A stretch of 5,683 nucleotides of DNA from assembly GCA_938022295.1 (NCBI GenBank), contig CALIDR010000213.1, forward strand, positions 1-5,683. The letters run 5' to 3'. The notes beneath the pieces were generated by a model. That model ran no database searches. It was not told the DNA's origin and saw only the letters and a list, made by a program, of their open reading frames with translations. This DNA comes from an uncultured Burkholderiaceae bacterium. GTDB lineage: Bacteria; Pseudomonadota; Gammaproteobacteria; Burkholderiales; Burkholderiaceae_C. Both the position numbers and the translations under genes were made by a program. This document shows positions 1 through 4,541 of this stretch, one piece after another; positions within the stretch are counted from its first letter, which is position 1, and each line of letters begins with the position of its first letter.

Positions 1-333
1 CCACAGCACGCGCGCGCCGAGCGCGCGGCAGCGGCGCACCAGCGCGTCGAGCATGCGCCGCGCGTGGCCGCGGTGCTGGTGCGCCGGCGCCACCGCGAGG
101 TTCAGCAGGTGCACCTCGTCGACCCCCGGCATCGCGATCCAGTAGCCGAGCAGGGTGCCGTCCGGGGCGCGCAGCACCTCGGCCAGGTGCCCGGCGAGGA
201 TCGAGTCGAGCAGGTTGCCGCGCGTCCACGGAAAGCCGTAGGCGCTGACCTCCACCGCGTGCACCTCGTCCAGGTCGGCCAGCCGCATCGGCACCAGGCG
301 CGGCGCGTCGTCGGGCTGCGGCAGCGCGTTCAT
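1..333 (-). CDS. rimI: Ribosomal protein S18-alanine N-acetyltransferase RimI (partial, C-terminus beyond left edge)
   Basis: GNAT-family acetyltransferase that, in characterised bacteria, acetylates the N-terminal alanine of ribosomal protein S18 in the cytoplasm using acetyl-CoA. The visible 111 residues start MNALPQPDDAPRLVPMRLAD. They carry the RimI-typical segment AYGFPWTRGN (31-40), the beta-strand segment EVHLLNLAVAPAHQ (73-86), and the acetyl-CoA pyrophosphate-binding motif Q/RxxGxG/A as Q86-H-R-G89-H-A91. The window ends at ...ARVLW, just before the place where the family normally has the LEVR segment with the catalytic glutamate, so the active site cannot be verified here. The ATG at 333 overlaps the tsaB stop (ATGA), which implies translational coupling; no Shine-Dalgarno is evident. 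Following tsaB is the usual context for rimI in proteobacteria. The family assignment is firm; only the C-terminal part is missing. Confidence 0.93.
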   Translation of the reverse strand, partial: MNALPQPDDAPRLVPMRLADLDEVHAVEVSAYGFPWTRGNLLDSILAGHLAEVLRAPDGTLLGYWIAMPGVDEVHLLNLAVAPAHQHRGHARRMLDALVRRCRALGARVLW

Positions 334-1052
334 CGCGGCGTGACCGCGGCGGCCCGGCGCGCGGCGTCGCGTTCGGCGGTGGTCAGCGCGACCTTGTCGC
401 GCAGGTACAGCGGCAGCGCCTGCGCGGCGTCGATGCCGGCGCCTGCGGCCCACGCCGCCTGCGCCAGCCGCAGCAGCGCCGGTGCGCGGGCGTCGCCTTC
501 GGCAGTGGGCACCCCGCTCGGCAGGCCGAGGCGGTCGCCGAACGCCGCCGGCGCCGAGCCGGCCACCGCGCGCGGCGGCTGCGCCTGCCAGCGCGCGCGC
601 AGCGCCTGCAGCGTCCACAGCGCGGGCGCCTCCACCGCCAGCCAGCGCTCGCCGTCGCGCCGGTAGGCGGCGGCGTAGACCTCGTCCATCCGCGCGTCCA
701 TCGCGACCCACCACTCGGGTCGCGGGTCGCCGGCGTCGGCGGCCTCGGCGACGAGCTGCAGGCTGTCCAGCGGCAGCACCGGCCGCGCGAGGCCGAGCGC
801 GAGCCCCTGCGCCGTGGCGCAGGCCACGCGCAGCCCGGTGAAGGCGCCCGGCCCGCGGGCGAACGCGACCGCGTCGAGGTCCGCGGGGTGCAGCCCGGCG
901 CGGTCGAGCAGCTCGCGCAGCGCCGGCAGCAGCCGCGCCGACGCCCGCGCGCCGCCCGGCTCGTCGAGCGTGAACGCGCCGGCCGGCCCCTGCACCGCGA
1001 GCACGAGGCGCTCGGTCGAGGTGTCGATCGCGGCCAGCCGCGCCGGGCCCAT
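330..1052 (-). CDS. tsaB: tRNA threonylcarbamoyladenosine biosynthesis protein TsaB
   Basis: Non-catalytic partner of TsaD in the cytoplasmic TsaB-TsaD-TsaE complex, which transfers the threonylcarbamoyl group to A37 of ANN-decoding tRNAs (t6A). The 240-residue protein is normal in length for the family. It has the ASKHA-fold opening LAAIDTSTERLVLAV (6-20), the hallmark ARGPGAFTGLRVACATAQGLA (65-85), the DARMDEVYAAAYRR segment (119-132), and the C-terminal PLYLRDKVALTTAER (214-228). All of these are recognisable TsaB signatures. The ATG at 1052 is supported by a strong GAGGAGG ribosome-binding site 6 nt upstream. The same reading frame stays open far upstream inside the permease gene, but that stretch is antiframe noise and the RBS fixes the start. 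The gene sits 11 bp after the permease stop and overlaps rimI by ATGA, so all three are probably co-transcribed. Function is confident from the motifs plus the rimI neighbour. Confidence 0.96.
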   Translation of the reverse strand: MGPARLAAIDTSTERLVLAVQGPAGAFTLDEPGGARASARLLPALRELLDRAGLHPADLDAVAFARGPGAFTGLRVACATAQGLALGLARPVLPLDSLQLVAEAADAGDPRPEWWVAMDARMDEVYAAAYRRDGERWLAVEAPALWTLQALRARWQAQPPRAVAGSAPAAFGDRLGLPSGVPTAEGDARAPALLRLAQAAWAAGAGIDAAQALPLYLRDKVALTTAERDAARRAAAVTPR

Positions 1053-1058
1053 CGGCTG

Positions 1059-1065
1059 CCTCCTC
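1059..1065 (-). promoter_or_regulatory. Shine-Dalgarno of tsaB overlapping the permease stop codon
   Basis: On the minus strand the sequence reads TGAGGAGGCAGCCGATG. The upstream permease stop (TGA, 1066-1064) merges directly into a GAGGAGG ribosome-binding site, leaving a 6-nt spacer before the tsaB ATG at 1052. This fixes the tsaB start and suggests that ribosomes terminating on the permease could re-initiate on tsaB. The sequence is read directly; the coupling is inferred. Confidence 0.8.
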
Positions 1066-2035
1066 AGGCCGCCTGCGGCCGCAGCGGCGCCGGCCGGGCG
1101 CCGCGCAGCCCCACCAGCAGCCCGGCGGTGACGCAGACGAGCCCGGCCGCGGCGTGCGCGGTCAGCGGCTCGCCGAGCAGCGGCACCGCCGCCAGCGCCG
1201 CGATGCCGGGCACGAGGGCGGTGACCATCGTCGTGCGCACCGGGCCGAACGTGCGCACGGCGTAGGTGAACGCGACGCCGGCCACCAGCATCGACAGCCC
1301 GCCGTGGAACAGCGCCTGCCACGCGATCTCGCTCCACGGCGCGACCGCCAGGCCGCTCGGCCAGGCGCCGAGCGCGGTGCCGAGCGCGTAGACCGGCACG
1401 TAGGTCGCGAGGCACCCGACCGCGATCGCCATCGTCGCCGCCACCGCGTCGACCTGCCAGCGCCGGCACAGCACGGTGTACAGGCTCCACGTCATCGCCG
1501 CGGCGAGGAACAGCGCGTCGCCGCGCCAGGTGGCGTCGCCGTCGAACGCGCGCACGAGGCTCGCCCCGCCGACGAGCAGGTCGCCGCCGACGATCAGCGC
1601 CAGCCCGAGCGCGCGCCGCGGCGTGATGCGCTCGCCCACCAGCACGAGCGCGAACAGCGCGGTCCACAGCGGCAGCGAGCCGGGCATCAGCACCGCGGCG
1701 TGCGCGGCCGGGGCGAACAGGAAGCCGCTGTAGGCGAGCGTGCAGTAGCCCACGCCCGCGGTGGCCGCCAGCGCGGTGCTGCGCCGCCAGCCGAGGCCGG
1801 CCAGCGGATGCCGCCCGCGGCGCCACGCGAGCCACGCCAGCACGCCGACGACGACGAGGCCCGAGAACACGAAGCGCACGAACGCGATGTCGAACGGCGT
1901 CAGCGCGCGGTGGGCGCCGAAGCGCGCGACGACGATGAACGACGACCAGATCGCGAGCACGGCGACCGCGCACGCGGCGCCGATCCAGCCCGCGCGCGCC
2001 GGGTTCGCGGGCGCGGGCGGCACGGGCGGCGACAT
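1064..2035 (-). CDS. EamA/DMT-superfamily inner-membrane permease
   Basis: A 323-residue drug/metabolite-transporter-family protein, the usual size for a ten-helix, two-repeat EamA permease. Repeat 1 spans about residues 18-157, with helices such as WIGAACAVAVLAIWSSFIVV and ending GERITPRRALGLALIVGGDL. Repeat 2 spans about 172-312, from GDALFLAAAMTWSLYTVLCRR and ending LLGEPLTAHAAAGLVCVTAG. The matched G-E-x-(I/L)-T ... G-(L/V) ends of the two repeats are the classic duplicated EamA signature. The family exports amino acids, metabolites or drugs, but the substrate cannot be read from sequence. The start is taken at the ATG at 2035; an in-frame ATG at 2062 (MIARLHCPAM...) would add nine residues but would leave almost no room for a divergent promoter. 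No Shine-Dalgarno precedes either ATG. It is the first gene of the unit that continues into tsaB and rimI. Family is confident; function beyond 'exporter-like permease' is unknown. Confidence 0.92.
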   Translation of the reverse strand: MSPPVPPAPANPARAGWIGAACAVAVLAIWSSFIVVARFGAHRALTPFDIAFVRFVFSGLVVVGVLAWLAWRRGRHPLAGLGWRRSTALAATAGVGYCTLAYSGFLFAPAAHAAVLMPGSLPLWTALFALVLVGERITPRRALGLALIVGGDLLVGGASLVRAFDGDATWRGDALFLAAAMTWSLYTVLCRRWQVDAVAATMAIAVGCLATYVPVYALGTALGAWPSGLAVAPWSEIAWQALFHGGLSMLVAGVAFTYAVRTFGPVRTTMVTALVPGIAALAAVPLLGEPLTAHAAAGLVCVTAGLLVGLRGARPAPLRPQAA

Positions 2036-2068
2036 GGCTGGGCAGTGTAGCCGTGCGATCATTCCCCG
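2036..2068. promoter_or_regulatory. Short divergent intergenic region with candidate promoters in both directions
   Basis: Only 33 bp separate the divergent ATGs of the EamA permease (2035) and dacB (2069). On the minus strand a -10-like TACACT (2049-2044) lies 8 nt from the permease ATG. On the plus strand an extended -10-like TGCGATCAT (2054-2062) lies 6 nt from the dacB ATG. Neither gene has a recognisable Shine-Dalgarno. If these elements are real, both transcripts would begin at or next to the start codon, meaning they would be leaderless or nearly so. Matching -35 boxes are weak and would fall inside the opposite coding region. The placement is my reading of short motifs, so confidence is low, but the compact geometry itself is certain. 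Confidence 0.3.
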
Positions 2069-3526
2069 ATGCTCGGTCTGTCGCCCCGGCGCCGCCCCGC
2101 GCCGTCCCGTGTCCGGTGGGCGCGCCGCGCCGCGGTGCTGGTGCTCGCCGCGGCCGCCGGCGCCGCGGCGGCGTCGACGGCGCTGCCGCCCGAGGTGCGC
2201 CACGCGCTGCAGCGCGCCAGGGTCGAGGCCGAGCACCTGTCGGTCGTCGTGCAGGAAGCCGGCAGCGGCGCGCCGGTGCTGTTCCACGAGGGCCGTGCCT
2301 GGGTCAACCCGGCGTCGCTGACCAAGCTCGCGACGACCTACGCCGCGCTCGACCTGCTCGGGCCGGCGTGGACGTGGAAGACCGGCGTCTGGCTCGACGG
2401 CCCGGTGAAGGACGGCGTGCTCGACGGCTCGCTCGTGATCCGCGGCAGCGGCGACCCGACGCTCACCGTCGAGCGCGTGTGGCTGCTGCTGCAGCGCGTG
2501 CGCCAGCTCGGCGTGCGCGAGATCGGCGGCGACATCGTGCTCGACCGCAGCGCCTTCGCCGCGCCCGAGCGCAGCCCGGCCGACTTCGACGGCGAGCCGC
2601 TGCGCCCGTACAACGTCAAGCCCGACGCGCTGCTGCTGAACTACAAGGCGGTCACCTACCGCTTCGCGCCCGATGCGGCGCGCGGGGTCGCCGTCGTCGG
2701 CGTCGAGCCGCGGCTGGACGGCGTGGCCGTCGACGCCGAGGTGCCGCTCGCGCGCGGCGGCGCCTGCAACGACTGGCGCGCCGCGCTGAAGGCCCGCCTC
2801 GACGACCCGGCGCGCGTGCGCTTCGAAGGCGCCTACCCGGCGAGCTGCGGCGAGCGCGCGTGGCCCGTGGCCTACGCCGACCCCGACGGCTACAACGCCC
2901 GCCTGCTGCGCGCGCTGTGGGCCGACGGCGGCGGCCGGCTCGCCGGCACGGTGCGCGACGGCCGCGCGCCGGCGGCGCCGCCGACGTTCGAGTTCGAGTC
3001 GCCGCCGCTGGCGGCGGTGGTGCGCGAGATCAACAAGTTCAGCAACAACGTGATGGCGCAGCAGCTGTTCCTGACGCTGGCCGCGGCGGGCGACGCGCCG
3101 GCCACGCCGGAGGCGGCGCGCGCGGCGCTCGGGCGCTGGGTCGTCGAGCGCTTCGGCGAGCCCGAGCCGGCGTTCCGGCTCGACAACGGCTCGGGCCTGT
3201 CGCGCGAGACGCGGATGACGGCGCAGTGGCTCGCGCGGCTGCTGCAGGTGGCATGGGGCAGCGCGGTGATGCCCGAGCTCGTCGCCTCGCTGCCCGTCAG
3301 CGGCCTGGACGGCACGCTGCGCCGATCGCGCGCGACGACCGGCCGCGCGCACCTGAAGACCGGCTCGCTGCGCGACGTCGCGGGCGTCGCGGGCTACGTG
3401 CTCGGCTCGAGCGGGCGGCGCTACGTGCTGGTGGCGATCGTGCAGCACCCGAACGCGGCCGCCGCGCGCCCGGCGCTCGACGCGCTGGTGCAGTGGACGA
3501 TCGACGACGCGGGGCGGCGGCCGTGA
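2069..3526 (+). CDS. dacB: D-alanyl-D-alanine carboxypeptidase/endopeptidase (PBP4-type, peptidase S13)
   Basis: Low-molecular-mass penicillin-binding protein that, in its family, removes the terminal D-Ala from peptidoglycan pentapeptides and cleaves D-Ala-mDAP cross-links in the periplasm. The 485-residue precursor is typical in length. It has a basic N-terminus (RRRPAPSRVRWARR), a hydrophobic core at about 21-35 (AAVLVLAAAAGAAAA), and a likely signal-peptidase I site near 35-38. All three penicilloyl-serine-transferase motifs are present in order and with PBP4-like spacing: SxxK at S83-L-T-K86, SxN at S325-N-N327, and KTG at K430-T-G432. A conserved LDNGSGLSR segment lies at 371-379. The insertion between SxxK and SxN contains two cysteines (C233, C260) placed as in other S13 enzymes. 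The ATG at 2069 gives an intact signal peptide, although no Shine-Dalgarno is visible. The stop overlaps the start of the SemiSWEET gene. Active-site residues are complete, so an active enzyme is expected. Confidence 0.96.
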   Translation: MLGLSPRRRPAPSRVRWARRAAVLVLAAAAGAAAASTALPPEVRHALQRARVEAEHLSVVVQEAGSGAPVLFHEGRAWVNPASLTKLATTYAALDLLGPAWTWKTGVWLDGPVKDGVLDGSLVIRGSGDPTLTVERVWLLLQRVRQLGVREIGGDIVLDRSAFAAPERSPADFDGEPLRPYNVKPDALLLNYKAVTYRFAPDAARGVAVVGVEPRLDGVAVDAEVPLARGGACNDWRAALKARLDDPARVRFEGAYPASCGERAWPVAYADPDGYNARLLRALWADGGGRLAGTVRDGRAPAAPPTFEFESPPLAAVVREINKFSNNVMAQQLFLTLAAAGDAPATPEAARAALGRWVVERFGEPEPAFRLDNGSGLSRETRMTAQWLARLLQVAWGSAVMPELVASLPVSGLDGTLRRSRATTGRAHLKTGSLRDVAGVAGYVLGSSGRRYVLVAIVQHPNAAAARPALDALVQWTIDDAGRRP

Positions 3527-3816
3527 CCGCGGCGACCGACTGGATCGGCTACGCCGCGGCCGTGCTGACGACGGCGTCGTTCGTGCCGCAGGCGTGGCTG
3601 ACGTTCCGCACCCGCGACGTCAGCGGCATCTCGCTCGGCATGTACGCGAGCTTCACGCTCGGCGTGGCGCTGTGGCTGGCCTACGGCATCGCGATCGGCC
3701 AGTGGCCCATCATCGTCGCCAACGCGACCACGCTCGCGCTGGCGGCGAGCATCCTCGCGGTCAAGATCGTCGAGACGCGGCGCGCGCAGCCGTCGGGCCG
3801 CCCCGGCCGGTCCTGA
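3523..3816 (+). CDS. SemiSWEET-type sugar transporter (MtN3/PQ-loop family)
   Basis: A 97-residue protein with three predicted membrane helices (about 6-25, 37-57, 62-82), the size and topology of bacterial SemiSWEETs, which dimerise in the inner membrane to move sugars. It matches the family along its whole length: GYAAAVLTTASFVPQ (9-23, with the PQ motif at 22-23), the RDVSGISLGMY turn (31-41), WLAYGI (51-56) and the ANATT segment (66-70). W51 and N67 are 16 residues apart, as I recall for the tryptophan-asparagine pair lining the sugar pocket in characterised SemiSWEETs. The start is a GTG at 3523 whose last two bases lie in the dacB stop (GTGA). The preceding bases are GC-rich with no clear Shine-Dalgarno, so translation probably depends on dacB. 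An upstream in-frame GTG at 3493 (ten extra residues, inside dacB) is a less attractive alternative, and the first ATG (3640) would delete helix 1. Substrate is unknown. Confidence 0.9.
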   Translation: MTAATDWIGYAAAVLTTASFVPQAWLTFRTRDVSGISLGMYASFTLGVALWLAYGIAIGQWPIIVANATTLALAASILAVKIVETRRAQPSGRPGRS

Positions 3817-3836
3817 CCGCGGGCGGTCAGAACCGG
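3807..3836. terminator. Bidirectional hairpin between convergent genes, containing both stop codons
   Basis: A 30-bp inverted repeat centred between 3821 and 3822. The inner arms CTGACCGC (3813-3820) and GCGGTCAG (3823-3830) pair perfectly. After one C/A mismatch (3812/3831), the outer CCGGT (3807-3811) pairs with ACCGG (3832-3836). That gives 13 of 14 Watson-Crick pairs. The SemiSWEET stop (3814-3816) sits in the left arm and the ompW-like stop (3827-3829) in the right arm. There is no T-tract on either side, so this is not a textbook intrinsic terminator. Its position between converging genes and its near symmetry support a shared terminator or 3'-end-stabilising stem for both transcripts. 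Confidence 0.65.
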
Positions 3837-4519
3837 TACGAGACTCCGAACGCGTAGGTCACCGGCCGGAAGTCGATCGTCGTCGTCAGCACCGTCGCCC
3901 CGGTGGCCACGAGCTTGCTCTGCACGTCGACCCGCGCCACGCTCGCGAACAGGCCCCACTGCGGCGCGATCCGGTAGTCGACGCCGAGCTGCACCGCCCA
4001 GCCCCACGAGTCGCCCATCTCGACGCGGTCCACCGGCAGCGTCGTGCGCACGTCGGCGAAGCGGGTGTAGTTGAGGCCGGCGCCGACGTAGGGGCGCAGC
4101 GCGTCGCCTTCGCCGCCGAAGTGGTAGTTGAGCAGCAGCGTCGGCGAGACGTTCTTCGCCTCGAGCACGTCGTCGCCGAGGAACGACACCGTGCCGGTCG
4201 CCCGCGCCTTGATCGTCGGCGGCCAGCCGATCACCGCCTCCACGCCGAGGTGGGGGGTCAGCAGCCGCTCGTAGGTGGCGACCACGGTCCAGGCGTTGCC
4301 GGTCTTCGCGTCGGCGCCGGGGGGGATGCCGATGCCGCGGATGCCGTCGGTCTTCGAGTGCGTCTGGTAGTAGATCGCGCCGCCCTTGACGACGTTGGGC
4401 TGCGCCACCGGCTGCGCGAACGCGCCGGCGAGGCCGCTCCACGCGCCGGACTGGGCTTGCGCGGCGCCGGCAGCCAGGGCCGCCGCGGCGAGGGCGAAGG
4501 ACCGCATCGAACGGGTCAT
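3827..4519 (-). CDS. OmpW-family outer-membrane beta-barrel protein
   Basis: A 230-residue secreted protein, close to the usual 200-230 residues of OmpW-type eight-stranded barrels. A signal peptide MTRSMRSFALAAAALAAGAAQA is predicted with cleavage after A22 (AQA|QS). The C-terminal two thirds carries the family pattern: WTVVATYERLLTPHLGVEAVIGWP (77-100), a SPTLLLNYHFG segment (125-135), the hallmark LRPYVGAGLNYTRF (141-154), and a final strand ending VSYRF, whose terminal Phe is the BAM-recognition signal of outer-membrane porins. OmpW proteins form narrow hydrophobic channels; the physiological cargo is not deducible here. The ATG at 4519 has a GAGGAG ribosome-binding site 7 nt upstream; an in-frame ATG at residue 5 is possible but is spaced worse. 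The gene follows the GDSL lipoprotein by 22 bp, probably in one operon, and ends inside the shared hairpin. The first strands (about 41-75) diverge from the usual OmpW N-terminal pattern, so I give no symbol. Confidence 0.87.
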   Translation of the reverse strand: MTRSMRSFALAAAALAAGAAQAQSGAWSGLAGAFAQPVAQPNVVKGGAIYYQTHSKTDGIRGIGIPPGADAKTGNAWTVVATYERLLTPHLGVEAVIGWPPTIKARATGTVSFLGDDVLEAKNVSPTLLLNYHFGGEGDALRPYVGAGLNYTRFADVRTTLPVDRVEMGDSWGWAVQLGVDYRIAPQWGLFASVARVDVQSKLVATGATVLTTTIDFRPVTYAFGVSYRF

Positions 4520-4526
4520 CTGGGCT

Positions 4527-4532
4527 CTCCTC
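4527..4532 (-). promoter_or_regulatory. Shine-Dalgarno of the OmpW-family gene
   Basis: On the minus strand the sequence reads GACGAGGAGAGCCCAGATG. GAGGAG lies 7 nt from the ATG at 4519, inside the 22-bp gap after the lipoprotein gene stop. This supports the longer of the two possible starts, so the protein begins MTRSM. It is one of only two clear ribosome-binding sites in the window. Confidence 0.75.
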
Positions 4533-4541
4533 GTCGGGCGT

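Noticed and set aside
1073..1102. GC palindromes (CTGCGGCCGCAG at 1073-1084 and GGCGCC arms at 1086-1102) near the end of the permease gene
   Set aside because: Considered as an attenuator before tsaB, but they lie in the coding sequence for an Arg/Pro/Ala tail. Short GC hairpins of this kind are expected by chance at this composition, and there is no U-tract.
1053..1973. Upstream extension of the tsaB frame through most of the permease gene
   Set aside because: Low-complexity Arg/Ala sequence without family similarity. The tsaB start is fixed by GAGGAGG 6 nt before the ATG at 1052, and the permease frame reads as a full ten-helix transporter.
1154..2050. Plus-strand open frame antisense to the permease
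   Set aside because: Composition dominated by Arg, Gln, Ala and His repeats, with no motifs and no ribosome-binding site. It is a shadow of third-position G/C bias.
2141..2185. GCC/GCG-rich near-repeat at the start of dacB
   Set aside because: It encodes the alanine-rich core of the signal peptide and is not an independent repeat element.
2036..3448. Long open reading frame on the minus strand opposite dacB, in frame with the EamA permease
   Set aside because: The translation is rich in Arg, Ala, His and Gln with no domain, which is typical of the antisense frame of a very GC-rich gene. dacB on the plus strand has all its catalytic motifs, and the permease has a credible start at 2035.
3681..4442. 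Minus-strand open frame overlapping the OmpW-like gene and running into the SemiSWEET gene
   Set aside because: It is the shifted frame of the OmpW-like gene and is Arg-rich. It crosses the convergent junction and lacks any recognisable domain.
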